Shown here piece by piece: positions 40,780 to 54,311 of a stretch of DNA of 64,000 nucleotides (the first letter of the stretch is position 1; each line of letters opens with the position of its first letter). A program made the translations under genes and the position numbers. Source of the stretch: Paramecium sonneborni (taxonomy: Eukaryota > Ciliophora > Oligohymenophorea > Peniculida > Parameciidae); assembly GCA_905182985.1 (NCBI GenBank), contig CAJJDN010000132.1:166716-230715 (forward strand), read 5' to 3'. The notes beneath the pieces are model-generated. The model was not told the DNA's origin. It saw only the letters and a program-made list of their open reading frames with translations, and ran no database searches.

Positions 40780-41446
40780 TCATCTTGTAAAAAAATTTCC
40801 TTTGTTATTTCTTGAGTATCCTGGATTTGTACTCTTCGAATGATAATCATTGATTATATATGGTAATTTACCAACACCAGGTAAATTTTAACTATATATG
40901 AAAATAATATTATTACTGATTAGCTTCATACTTCTTTAATACTTTTAATCTCTTCAAACTTTGTACTTAATCTAACAATTCAGGCTTCTTTAAGAAAACA
41001 TTGCTATCTCTTATTAAATCTTCAATTATATGATTCTAAATTGTAGTTTTAGGTATTGAACTCGTTCTTTCATCATAAAGCAAGCTTTCCTTAAATTGTT
41101 TTAAGCTAATGGTTTTCTTCAATTAGCTTTCAGTTTTTTATTCAATTTAAGGTAAAATCTCTTATTTTTATTCTTAAGGAATAACTTCCAAAGGCAACTA
41201 AACGTGTTTTTCTTCTTAATGTACAACAGGTTCATGTTCATGTAATCTTTATGTTTTATAACCCCAAAATCTATCAATCATTGATACATGTGGGATTTAT
41301 TTGTCCTTTTCAATTAAATCTTAAACTCTAGTTGATTCTTATGTCAATCGAACAAAATATTTATTATTGATTGGTAAATGATCATCTTAATATCTTGTTG
41401 TATTTGGAATTTTCTAATGTCTTAACTTATAGTTTTTAGATGACAT
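40780..41446 (-). CDS. Conserved hypothetical protein with C-terminal NPGYSRN motif
   Basis: 213 residues, one intron 40892-40916 (25 nt). Basic, Gln/His/Glu-rich N-terminal half (SMIDRFWGYKTQRLHEHEPV), a Lys/Leu helical middle (FLKKPELLDQVQSLKRLKVL), then a distinct end LPYIINDYHSKSTNPGYSRN followed by NKGNFFTR. The motif-like tail resembles short Pro-Gly-Tyr repeats of ciliate cytoskeletal proteins, but I do not recognise the family. Starts 72 bp from the next plus-strand ATG. Confidence 0.65.
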
Positions 41447-41517
41447 TCTTTATTAATTAAATAATATTTGATGGATTAAATGTCTGAAAAGAGAAGACAA
41501 AAAATAGAGAGTCAAGA

Positions 41518-41994
41518 ATGATAGAACAGGATTTAAAGGAAGCTCAATAGATGGAATAAGCAGAAATTTAAGAAAGCTAATATAAAGTAATTAAATAAAT
41601 AAAAGTCAAAAATTGAATATAATAAAGGAACTATTTATATTGCTAATATAATTTCTTTTATCACAGCATTATTTTAATTATCAGATACTATTAAATATTA
41701 TAAAGGTTCAAAAGCTTGCCTTAAATAAATATGGATTACTGCTTAATTAATATTACTTATTATTCATTATTAATCAACTAAAAAAAGTTAGATAATAATG
41801 ATTACATATATTATTTAGTAAATAATGAAGAATTGTCATCAATTTTAAGATAATTGATTGAAAGCAATTAGTTTATTTTGAGTATTCTTAAATATGTTTA
41901 AATGGCTATGACATTCTTTAGCTATTTCAAGAATGTTATAATTGGTTTAGTAATTTTATAAGTTGTATTTGTATTAATTATTACAATGATATGA
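41518..41994 (+). CDS. Small membrane protein, two to three TM segments
   Basis: 141 residues after removing introns 41587-41605 (19 nt) and 41787-41818 (32 nt); the length then divides by three. A Gln/Glu-rich cytosolic start (MIEQDLKEAQQMEQAEIQES) precedes hydrophobic segments TIYIANIISFITALFQL and IWITAQLILLIIHY, a short polar helix, and a C-terminal segment NVIIGLVILQVVFVLIITMI. An upstream ATG (41480) is in another frame and stops at once. Function unknown. Confidence 0.55.
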
Positions 41995-42250
41995 GTATAA
42001 ATTTGTAAATTGACTAAATTAAAACTAATTTTACTTTTTCAATCACATTACCAATAGTCCTTATAATTCATTAATGTGTCTTTCTTATATAGTATATAAA
42101 AAGAGATTAAATGAATTAATTGTTAATTACACAGTCTCTTAACTTTTTTGTATTTTATTTTGAATAGATTTATAAAGCTAATATTTTTATTGAACCCAAA
42201 AACTCTAAAGTTTTTTAATAATGATTATTTTTATAATAGATCATATTATT
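41995..42250. other. Intergenic, no feature seen
   Basis: Convergent 3' ends; AT-rich with no supported gene. Confidence 0.5.
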
Positions 42251-42585
42251 TCAATGGAATATGAAACCGTGTTCGTTACCTCTGAGTGCATGCTATATTT
42301 TGGGTTGAACACATGCTTCAACACATGTCACCAAATCTCTATATGGATACATCTATTTTAATGAATTTATGTTAAATATACACAATTCTTCTCAGGATCA
42401 GCATTTTTCAATGATAAGAATGCTTTTACACATCTGTCATATTTATCATCATACCATTTACATTATGGTCTGCAATATTAAATTAATAATTCTTTTGGAT
42501 CCTTTCCTTATTCTAACATTGTCTTTATAGCAGATGGATAATTGTCATTAATTTTTCCTTCTCCAAAATTAACTTAATTAGACAT
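42251..42585 (-). CDS. Mitochondrial complex III hinge protein (Qcr6/UQCRH-like)
   Basis: 101 residues, one intron 42353-42381 (29 nt). The core YCRPQCKWYDDKYDRC, then NC and MYPYRDLVTCVEACVQPKIQ, matches the plant-type Qcr6 pattern C-x(2)-K/Q-C-x9-C ... C-x9-C-x3-C-x-P-K. Both CX9C motifs are intact, and the intron splits the codons right after the first Cys of the second motif. The protein bridges cytochrome c1 in the intermembrane space and is imported by the Mia40 disulfide relay. The acidic N-terminal hinge of other species is short here. Of the 335 bp, all but the intron are coding. Confidence 0.83.
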
Positions 42586-42653
42586 TTTTTATCAAAAAAT
42601 TAATTTAATTAATATCTTTTTTTTTATTATATTATATAATTTAAAAATAGATC

Positions 42654-43552
42654 TCAATAGACAAATCTGCTTGATATTTCTAAATAATCCATTTGATCGG
42701 CTACTTTATAAAGAAAATCTAAGTCTTCTTTAAAATCTTTTTCAATTTCTTGCCTTCTTGCAAAAGCAGAATAAAAGAAAGGTAGAGAGAGTCCAATAAA
42801 AATGAAGAAAATAGTCTAATATTAATAATATAAAATGATTTACATTAGAAATACGTTTTTACATTTATCTTTTTAATTGCCTCATTTCTTCAGTATCATT
42901 TTTTTTTAATTACCACTATTAATTAATACCTTAAATATATTGTTTAACTTGTTAAGTATAACCAATTTGATGAGCTTTGAAAAAGAAGATTTTCCATTTA
43001 TTTTCTTTAGCAATAATGAATTCATCTTAAGCTTTATGTTCTTTAGTCATTTATCTAGCAACAATATTTTCATAAACTTTAACTTCTTCTGGATTAATTT
43101 TAAGTGGTTCTTACATAAATTTTTTAAATTCATCTTGAACAGTCTTATCTTCAGTTGCTTCTTTGTATTCTTTTTTAGTAAATGTAAAATTGATTCCATC
43201 TTTAGTTTGTTTAGCTGTATATTCATTCTTCTATGTATTTTCTTCAGATTCATCATTTTAAGATCTTTCTTGATTTGCAAATGCTCTCTCCTTAAAAATG
43301 GTTTAATCATATGATTTTCTTTTTTCTGGAGTCTTAAGTGTATTATAAGCTTCCTGAATAAGTTTGAATCTAGAAATTATTTTTAAATCGATACCTATTT
43401 GAATCATTTCCCTTATAAACATCTGGATGATAGATTTTAGCTAATTTCAGATAGTTTTGTTTAATCTGTTTTTAGGTACATGTTGCATTGAGTTCAAGAA
43501 TAGTGTAATAGTTAATTTATTATGTACTAAACCTATATATAATTTTTATCAT
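42654..43552 (-). CDS. J-domain protein with C-terminal membrane anchor
   Basis: 281 residues, introns 43370-43394 (25 nt) and 42816-42843 (28 nt). The J domain is near the N-terminus: YYTILELNATCTQKQIKQNY, the HPD motif in KIYHPDVYKG, and LIQEAYNTLKTPEKRKSYDQ. The first 15 residues (MIKIIYRFSTQQ) are basic and hydrophobic, like a mitochondrial presequence. A charged central region follows, then a hydrophobic segment TIFFIFIGLSLPFFYSAF near residue 235 and a charged tail. It likely recruits Hsp70 to a membrane, mitochondrial by the presequence. Its ATG overlaps the stop of the upstream gene by ATGA. Confidence 0.85.
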
Positions 43553-44130
43553 AATTATCTTTAACTTTTCACTATCTGTGTATAAAATCTTATAAAATCT
43601 TCTTATGTAATTTCTTGCCCATTAGCAGAAGTCACTTTCAATATTTCACTTAAGTCTTCATCTTTAAGATGATAGTGATCTAACTCTTTAGCTAGTCTCT
43701 TTAAGTCTTCTAAATTGATTGACCCTTTTTAACTCATTGTTGTAAATAATTACTATAATTATTCTTCTTATTAAGCTTCACCCTATATAATAATATACAT
43801 CTTAATAATACAATGCATTATAAATAGAGTTTTAAAAAGCTAATAAAATTTAAATCATCATCAATGAGAATCATTTTTGATAATACATTCTAAAATAAAG
43901 TTGATTCTTCATTCACTCTCAATAAAGTATTTTAGGCTTCTACATCTTTTGTCTGCATATCATTAAATACATCATACTCTTATTGTAAATGTACGTTGAC
44001 TAGCAAACAAAAGAAATAAATCCATCATTTAATTGACTTAGCTTTCTGTTAATCTCTATAAATCCTTCTCCTTTTTCCAATTTTTTACCTAATCATCTCT
44101 ATACTTTTGAAGTTCTAAATATTTCATCAT
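43549..44130 (-). CDS. Small EF-hand-like (centrin/calmodulin-related) protein
   Basis: 178 residues with introns 43783-43811 (29 nt) and, by frame, a 16-nt intron 43979-43994. Both together give a length divisible by three. The C-terminal half reads EEQLQQLFTTMSQKGSINLE, DLKRLAKELD and EILKVTSANGQEITQEDFIR. This resembles a centrin EF-hand pair (S/N-L-x-D-L-K-R-v-A-K-E-L), although the loops have lost most calcium ligands. The N-terminal half is helical (MMKYLELQKYRDDQVKNWKK). Likely a structural or divergent centrin-like protein. Its stop codon overlaps the start of the J-domain gene. Confidence 0.6.
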
Positions 44131-44292
44131 TTTATACCCTAAGGAGTTGCTTTCTTATAAATTAACATATAATAATAATAAATATATTCAATAACTTCAA
44201 TATAATATGATATTATTTATTTTAATTAATTTATTGTTTAACAATTATTATCTATTATTTTTTATAATATATATAAATTAATTATTATTAAG
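44131..44292. promoter_or_regulatory. Divergent intergenic region
   Basis: 162 bp of nearly pure A/T between divergent ATGs, containing poly-AT and ATA/TAT runs. No specific site recognised. Confidence 0.35.
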
Positions 44293-45358
44293 ATGAATAA
44301 ATAAGATAAAAGGAAATTGCCTAATCATTTATAATATGATACTGTTAGTCCTGCTACTAAATTATTAGAAAAAAGAAGAAAAATGTATGAAGTACATGAG
44401 GCTTTTGAAGCTTAAAGAGAAGAATTTAAAAAGTGATTATAAAAAATAGATTTAGGTAAGAAGACAAGTTTAAATAAGAGGAAGAGAAGATTCGTACAAA
44501 GGATATGGAAATTTAAGAATCATTGATAAAGTTTTGCAAATTTTTACAAGACAATGAAGCCAAAAAAAAAAGAGCTGAAGGTAGATTAGAAGAAGAGAAA
44601 AAATAAAAAATGTAAAAAGAAAAAGAAATATCAGATTTGAATGGTCAACTATAGGAGTTGTAAAAGAAATAATAGAGACTTGAGAAAAAGGGTATGTGTA
44701 GGTTTATATCAAAACAGTTACCTCTATGAAAAAATACGAAGAATATTTAGATAGTGTTGCTAAATAATATCCAGAGTAATATCATGATATGTCATCAATT
44801 TTAGAAAGACATAGTACATTATCAAGTTAAAATACTAAATTAGTGGAAGAACATTAATTCATGGAAAAAGAATATGAAAAATTAAAATACGAATCTACAT
44901 AATATGAAAAAGATAAAAATCATGAAATTTTATAATTGAATAATGATATTAAAGAATTATAAAAAAAATTAGAAGAAAAAATATCAGAAAGAAATTAACT
45001 TCAATAATTAGTTGAAGCATCAGCTAATGAAGCTTCTTCAAAAAATTTAAGTTTAGGAAGAATTTTAATGGCTATTGATAATTTATTTAATAGATGTTAA
45101 GAAGGAACTTAAAAAATTAAACATGAATTAGAAGAAACAAAATAAGAAAATAATAAAAAAGATGAAAAAAAAGTAAAAAAAGAAGAGAATAAAAAATAAT
45201 AAAATAAAGATGAGAATGAAGAAACAGAAGAAGATAATTATGAAGTTAAAAGTTAATAAGCTATGTAAAAACTAAAAATAATATCTTTATATTTAAATGA
45301 TTTCAAAAAAATAATTTTTGGATGTAAAGAAGATTATAAAAAAGCATAAAATAAATGA
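44293..45358 (+). CDS. CFAP73/CCDC42-like axonemal coiled-coil protein
   Basis: 338 residues, introns 44433-44455 (23 nt) and 44692-44717 (26 nt). The sequence SPATKLLEKRRKMYEVHEAF, then QREEFKKQEDKF, TKDMEIQESLIKFCKFLQDN, EAKKKRAEGRL and VTSMKKYEEYLDSVAKQYPE, follows the DUF4200 (CCDC42/CFAP73) pattern closely. In Chlamydomonas the CFAP73 homologue (MIA2) forms the MIA complex with FAP100 and helps regulate I1/f inner-arm dynein. The C-terminal 90 residues after ILMAIDNLFNRC are highly charged. Family assignment is strong; choosing between CFAP73 and CCDC42 needs a phylogeny. Confidence 0.88.
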
Positions 45359-45392
45359 ATATATATATATATAAATATAACAAACAAATTAA

Positions 45393-46216
45393 TCAATCTA
45401 GCTTTTTTGTCACTGCAGCTAAAAAATATTTTTTTTATTATTAAGACATAGGAAAACGTCTTGAAGAACGTGCTGTTTCTACAAGATTTATCATTTTATT
45501 AGGAGACATTGTTTATTTTTAAGGAGTATCATAATCATTACCATCATCAAATTATACATTCTTTGATGTCATTAATTCATTAAACTCCTTTAGTAATATT
45601 TGCATTATACTTTTCATTTTTATTAAGTATTTTTATTTTTTTTATTTTACTCTTGATTTTTCATCTTGTATGAGTTCAGCTGCTTTAGAATAATGTTTGT
45701 GAATTTTAGGAGCCTCTTAATAAAATTTAACCAATTAATTAATTTCATTATGATTCAAAGAAGGTAATTCATTTTTAATAGTGATTTTGAATGAATCTAA
45801 TTCATTATTCATATTTTATTGGAATTAAGAACAGTTCTCTTAAACTTTTTACATATCACTATCAATTTATGATTTTAAATCACTTTTAATAGATGAAAAT
45901 TTGGATTTAATACAATCAATGCAATTTTCTAATTCAAAATCGATTCTACTATCCAAATCCTTTTACGGAGAGCAATACATTTTTTCGAATTCAATTTAAG
46001 AAATTGTTTCAATAGATTAGCTTACTTACTCTTTAAATTGAGTAGTTGTTTTTCTAATATGAGTAATATGATCATCAAGAAAACAATCAGCACAACCTAA
46101 ATTATAGTATAAGAATTAATACCTATTTTTTTCTAAACTTAACAGTTTGGATCTACACATATATATTTAAGACGTTAATTATCGTGATTGGGATTTTAGC
46201 AAACAGCAATATCCAT
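45393..46216 (-). CDS. B-box-like zinc-finger coiled-coil protein
   Basis: 265 residues, one intron 46097-46122 (26 nt). The first 45 residues contain a Cys/His cluster, CQNPNHDNQRLKYICVDPNC, then GCADCFLDDHITH. This is the layout of the B-box-like N-terminus common in ciliate proteins. The middle is coiled coil with many Gln/Ser/Lys, and the C-terminus ends with a basic tail (ETARSSRFPMS). No WD repeats follow. Function unknown; zinc binding is inferred from the pattern. Confidence 0.75.
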
Positions 46217-46514
46217 TAATTTTAATATTATAATCACGCGCCAATATATTCGCGGTTATTATATTCAAATTATGTATTTTTCATCCAATCAAATATAGTG
46301 TTAATTTCTCATACTCATTGATTCTTTCTTATACATGAATACACTTTTATTATCAACAAATCTGTTAAATTAGTTTATAATCTTTAAGTATAAGATATTT
46401 AGGAACTGTACTTGAGAATAGAGTGCATATTTTGAGAGATATTATATAAATTAATTAAAATTACTAACACTATTACACTTTTAATCTATAAATTAAAATT
46501 ACACGATTTATCAA
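46217..46514. promoter_or_regulatory. 298-bp intergenic region with paired CGCG motif upstream of the B-box gene
   Basis: 20-40 bp before the B-box ATG lies acgcgccaatatattcgcgg (46236-46255), two CGCG cores around an AT spacer, in a region otherwise nearly free of CpG. It is also longer than the usual spacing here. No ciliate factor for this motif is known to me. The same sequence recurs at 47414-47433 because of the assembly duplication. Confidence 0.35.
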
Positions 46515-47032
46515 TCATTTATATTTTTATTGGAAAGTACTTTCACCTCTTAAATGGCCATTTTTATTTTTAATTTTTTAATTTATTTAAGGATTTATAT
46601 CTGCTACATCTTCAGAATCACTACTATCAGAATCATTTACTAGAAATTAATTGCTTTAATGTTTTAAATGTCTGACCTATATATAAAATTATATATTTAC
46701 TTTAGGATTTCGAGTTGGAATACCCATTCCTGGATCTCCTTTATTAGGAACTTTAATTTTCTTTTTAAAGTTAGGTAAATTTAATAATTTTAATTTAGAA
46801 ACAAAACCCAAAAATTCTTATAAATTAACATTATTAAAATGGCATTCTCTAGGTATATCTGTAGTTGTTGATGCAAATTAATGAAACTTTAACAATACTT
46901 CATAATGTTTTGTACTTTCTTGATATATTTCATAAAGAGAAAGTGTATCACAACTAGGTAAGGTCACATATTAATCAATAATTTTTTCTATTTCAATACA
47001 AATAAATTTTTAAAATTTCCAAACATCTTTAT
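46515..47032 (-). other. Truncated duplicate of the ANTH gene (assembly artefact)
   Basis: 3' part of the ANTH-domain gene, identical to 47693-48210, cut at the N in 47033. It should not be counted as a separate gene. Confidence 0.9.
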
Positions 47033-47033
47033 N

Positions 47034-47394
47034 TCACTATCAATTTATGATTTTAAATCACTTTTAATAGATGAAAATTTGGATTTAATACAATCAATGC
47101 AATTTTCTAATTCAAAATCGATTCTACTATCCAAATCCTTTTACGGAGAGCAATACATTTTTTCGAATTCAATTTAAGAAATTGTTTCAATAGATTAGCT
47201 TACTTACTCTTTAAATTGAGTAGTTGTTTTTCTAATATGAGTAATATGATCATCAAGAAAACAATCAGCACAACCTAAATTATAGTATAAGAATTAATAC
47301 CTATTTTTTTCTAAACTTAACAGTTTGGATCTACACATATATATTTAAGACGTTAATTATCGTGATTGGGATTTTAGCAAACAGCAATATCCAT
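47034..47394 (-). other. Truncated duplicate of the B-box gene (assembly artefact)
   Basis: 5' part of the B-box-like gene, identical to 45856-46216, cut at the N in 47033. Confidence 0.9.
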
Positions 47395-47692
47395 TAATTT
47401 TAATATTATAATCACGCGCCAATATATTCGCGGTTATTATATTCAAATTATGTATTTTTCATCCAATCAAATATAGTGTTAATTTCTCATACTCATTGAT
47501 TCTTTCTTATACATGAATACACTTTTATTATCAACAAATCTGTTAAATTAGTTTATAATCTTTAAGTATAAGATATTTAGGAACTGTACTTGAGAATAGA
47601 GTGCATATTTTGAGAGATATTATATAAATTAATTAAAATTACTAACACTATTACACTTTTAATCTATAAATTAAAATTACACGATTTATCAA

Positions 47693-48905
47693 TCATTTAT
47701 ATTTTTATTGGAAAGTACTTTCACCTCTTAAATGGCCATTTTTATTTTTAATTTTTTAATTTATTTAAGGATTTATATCTGCTACATCTTCAGAATCACT
47801 ACTATCAGAATCATTTACTAGAAATTAATTGCTTTAATGTTTTAAATGTCTGACCTATATATAAAATTATATATTTACTTTAGGATTTCGAGTTGGAATA
47901 CCCATTCCTGGATCTCCTTTATTAGGAACTTTAATTTTCTTTTTAAAGTTAGGTAAATTTAATAATTTTAATTTAGAAACAAAACCCAAAAATTCTTATA
48001 AATTAACATTATTAAAATGGCATTCTCTAGGTATATCTGTAGTTGTTGATGCAAATTAATGAAACTTTAACAATACTTCATAATGTTTTGTACTTTCTTG
48101 ATATATTTCATAAAGAGAAAGTGTATCACAACTAGGTAAGGTCACATATTAATCAATAATTTTTTCTATTTCAATACAAATAAATTTTTAAAATTTCCAA
48201 ACATCTTTATAGAGAGCAGTTTGAATTTCAATTAGATTTTAATCATATTACAATAAAATTAAGCCTGAATTTATTAAATTTTAAATTTTATAATGCCATA
48301 AAAACATTAGCTTAGGTTCAATTTAATCTTTCTCACTAACATAAGGATATGTAAATTTTGAGACAGCTCTATATAAATCTATATTAGCTGCCAATTTTTA
48401 TAAATAAACATAACATAATTGAACATATATAGCAGCTGGACGAGTAGAATCTTCAAATTCTGTGAGTATAATTTAAGATTATTATTTTTTTGGTAAATCA
48501 GGTTCTGTTTTAATAGACTACCATTCATGTTTTTCTAATTGAATCCATGGCATTTTAGTTTCTCTTAATTTAATAGCTACTTCTTAAATTAATTCATTAA
48601 ATTAAAATTATTAATGGATTACTAATAGTAAATGAACAACTGATATAGGATTGAGATCTTTAGAAGTAGTTTATAAAAAAGAAAACAAATAGTCAATATG
48701 TTCTAAAATTGTAAATTTTAAAATTACCTTCTTTTTCCAATAGAAATTGTGCAAGAAGTTCTGCCTTTTATTTTAGATCCATTTTAGCATTTGTTTTAAG
48801 TATTTATGAAAGTACTTCTTGTAATTATTAATTTAATGGTGTATTGGAGGTCTATATATTATAACTAGAGCTAAAGATGGATGTAAATTTTGACAATAAT
48901 GACAT
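47693..48905 (-). CDS. ANTH-domain clathrin adaptor (AP180/CALM-like)
   Basis: 387 residues, introns 48703-48727 (25 nt) and 47855-47878 (24 nt). The N-terminal ANTH helices are diverged (LNPISVVHLLLVIHQQFQF; EFEDSTRPAAIYVQLCYVYL). The second half is clearer: LMFLWHYKIQNLINSGLILL, ALYKDVWKFQKFICIEIEKI, then IDQYVTLPSCDTLSLYEIYQ and ESTKHYEVLLKFHQF. This follows the AP180 order 'LYRAINDGIINLxDKYFEMP...ALEIYKRA...L.EFY'. It is expected to bind PI(4,5)P2 and clathrin at endocytic sites. The C-terminal tail is short, with an acidic DSDSSDSEDV cluster, and I see no NPF or DLL clathrin motifs. Confidence 0.75.
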
Positions 48906-49008
48906 TTAATATAATAATTAATATGAAATAATATTATATTAGAAGTAAAGATCTATTTAAAGAGATAAGAAATTTGTTTGATTCTTAAATTCATAAATTT
49001 ACATTTAT

Positions 49009-51652
<2,644 letters not shown>

Positions 51653-51705
51653 ATTAAAATAATAATTATATTTTTTATATGTATTTAATGTAATATTGTA
51701 TTGTA

Positions 51706-52346
51706 TCAATAAACGTTTCCTTCAAATGTTTATTTAAACCATTCTACAGCTTCTTTTTTAGTCACTCTTTATTATGTGCCCAATCTTGAATTTCTTGATT
51801 TTCTTTAAGCTACTCTCAATCCTGGTCTTGACAACACAACATAGAAATCCATACCAAATATACCTATTAATTAAATATATATATATTTATATTACCTGTA
51901 TATGGATCATACTTTAATCCCAAATCAATATGTTCTTAAATACCAAAACCAAAGTTTCCTGAATCAGAAAAGTTTCTCTTCTTTAATTCCATTTCTTTCA
52001 CTCTTAAACCTCTAACGAGAATGTCTCTAGCTTAATCTCCTCTAATGGTGCAAAAGACAGAAATTTTTTCATTTCTTCTTATACCAAATGATCTCACTGT
52101 ATATCTTGCTTTTCCAAATACAGGTTTCTATCCTGTAAGATCTTCTAACACTTTAGCAGCCTTAGTCAATTTATCACCTGATTCACCTGCACAAATATGA
52201 ACCATCAATTTTTCAATTCTTATTTTTCTCATAACATTCTCCTTTGTTTCTTATGGTTTTGCAACTTTTCCTTATGCACCTGTTTATGGCTTTGCATCAG
52301 TTTTAGTCTATGCACTTTTTCCTCCCTTTTAAGCCTATTAAGACAT
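51706..52346 (-). CDS. RPL11: 60S ribosomal protein L11 (uL5)
   Basis: 202 residues, intron 51864-51895 (32 nt). After an Ala/Lys/Gln-rich 42-residue extension, the core is plain: [80 protein letters not shown] and [13 protein letters not shown]. It binds 5S rRNA and forms part of the central protuberance. The N-terminal extension is longer than in animals and fungi. Lying between PKG and RPS3A, both on the minus strand. Confidence 0.97.
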
Positions 52347-52480
52347 CTTATTTCCTCAAATTAAATTAAAAAAAAATCTTTATATTTGAAATACACTATC
52401 AAGCAAGATATTAAATGTAATATATATATATATTGTTTTACTAATATATGTACTATTTTGTTTATACTGTAATAAATTCA

Positions 52481-53376
52481 TCATTCTGATTCTTATTTGG
52501 TTTATTCCTTATCAATTTATCCTTGTTTGATAAGATTTAAAGCACTTTAGTCTTCAGCTTAACCATGTCTTCTAACTGTGCCCTTGGATCTTTGGGAATC
52601 ATCATAGAATTCTCTCAATTTTTAAGCTAACAATTAAACCAACAGCATTACCATCAACCTTAGGTCTCTTTACCAACTTCACTTTTCTTAATGTAATATT
52701 TTAAAGTGGGAAGATAGCTCTTGTGGCTTTTAAGATTTCTTTTGACAGAGCTTCTTAATTGAAAAAATTAAGTAATTAGGTGATGCTTTTCTTAGATACT
52801 TCCTTAAGGACAATTTCAACAATCTTTTTTCTGATATCTTTGATTTGACTTCTTTAAGCATAAGTTGTTTTTCTTTATTGGTTTTTAATGCTCTTGGTAA
52901 ATGCAATCATAAAGATTCTCAAAATATATCCGTCTGATGATCTGGCTTCAACTTAAGTCTAATTGAAGAATTTTAAATTTATAGTACCTCAATTAAAGTT
53001 TAACGCTTTTTAATCATTCCAAAGATCTTATCCTTAGTTGAATCAAGGCCATAGAAAGAAGTTCTGCATCTTGTACCTTCAACATCATCGATAACTAATT
53101 TAACTTTTCTCCATGCCATTTAATCTGATTATCCTTGAAGATCAGCTAAGGATGCCTCAACTACACGTCCTTTGATAGCTTCAGTTGCGACCACTAAAAG
53201 GTTTATTATAATTAACTACCTGTTCCTGCAGATTTATTAATGCAAGTATAGCCAAATCCACCAGCGCTGAAGGGTACAGGGGCAGTTAATTCAAACCATT
53301 CCTTTCTAGCTAATGGGTCAATGGTCTTCTTTTATCCCTTCTTCTTTCCTAATTTCTTATTCTTTCCTTGAGTCAT
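52481..53376 (-). CDS. RPS3A: 40S ribosomal protein S3a (eS1)
   Basis: 271 residues with three introns, 53194-53219, 52959-52987 and 52627-52651 (26, 29 and 25 nt). Core motifs: KKTIDPLARKEWFELTAPVP, then ASLADLQGQSDQMAWRKVKL, GYILRIFMIAFTKSIKNQQR and KTTYAQRSQIKDIRKKIVEI. It ends with the usual KLVKRPKVDAQKLREFYDDS region. It sits on the small-subunit platform near the mRNA exit. Higher GC and more varied codons than neighbours, as expected for a highly expressed gene. Confidence 0.96.
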
Positions 53377-53466
53377 GCAAAAAGATTTTGATTTTTTTTA
53401 ATTTTTTCAAAAATTTATTATATGTGCATAGAAGCATTCCTAATATATATAATTAAATTTAATTAA

Positions 53467-54276
53467 ATGAATTCTTCAATTCAAACTGAAATAGGAAGGT
53501 ACACAGACATAAATCACATTTTTGAGACTGTTCAAAAGCGAGGCTATCTAACTTAATTAGTAACATTTTTTGAAGAGGTCTTCACAAATGAAATAAACTT
53601 TGCATCTCAAAGTAATATAATTTTTGCATTTTTCTAAAAGGACTAAAAGAAGTGATTAGTGCGATGTAAAAGCAGGGATAAAAAGTAGAATACTCAATAT
53701 AATTAAATCGAAATATTCAAATATTTAAGAGTAATTTCGATTTAATTTTAACTGCTACATCAAACAACGTTTGGAATCAAATAGTTAATTCAATGAATTT
53801 GATATAAGATGAAACACTTTAACTCAATAATAATAAATCAGAAATCATATCTCCAGTATCAAGAAAAATTGACAGATAGTCAGAACCAGATCTTAAAAAA
53901 ATGACAATGAGTTAATCATATGTCAGTAGATCCCCTAGCAAAATTTCAACTATAAAATAATAATAAACTATTCCTTTGAGTGAAATGTCAATCCAAATGA
54001 GAGGATCACCAACTACATTCAATAAAGCTAAAAGATAATTAGATAATAGTTTAACAACAAGTTCTCCTGGTGTAGGAAGATATAGAACTGAAGTAGCTGA
54101 AAAACGTATTAATCTAACTCAAAATTCTAGATATAAGAGAAACTTCACCAAATGCAACTATTGGAAAATCAGCTAAAATTAGTTGGATTGATGAAAAACT
54201 GTAAAAAGAAGATGCTCATTCTCCAGGACCTATTTATAATCCAGTCAAAACATTTTGTTCTAAACGTGTTAAATGA
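53467..54276 (+). CDS. STPGR-like (sperm-tail PG-rich) ciliary protein
   Basis: 251 residues, introns 53612-53640 (29 nt) and 54106-54130 (25 nt). The first 110 residues are helical (IFETVQKRGYLTQLVTFFEE; VEYSIQLNRNIQIFKSNFDL). The C-terminal part has the repeats SSPGVGRYRTEVAEK, TSPNATIGKSAKI and HSPGPIYNPVKTF, which match the SHIPPO/STPGR pattern PGPxxY. These proteins (ODF3-like) bind axonemal doublets. Starts 90 bp from RPS3A, divergently. Confidence 0.72.
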
Positions 54277-54311
54277 ATGATCCATTATCATACATCATAA
54301 TATTAATCAAC

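Larger units (their letters stand above)
45856..48210. repeat. 1177-bp assembly duplication around N at 47033
   Basis: 45856-47032 and 47034-48210 match at offset 1178. The left copy holds the complete B-box gene and only the 3' part of the ANTH gene. The right copy holds the complete ANTH gene and only the 5' part of the B-box gene. Merging restores both genes once. Confidence 0.93.

Noticed and set aside
42940..43314. Plus-strand open frame of 124 codons rich in Phe/Leu/Ser
   Set aside because: It is the complement of the charged central part of the J-domain gene, whose HPD motif and introns are unambiguous.
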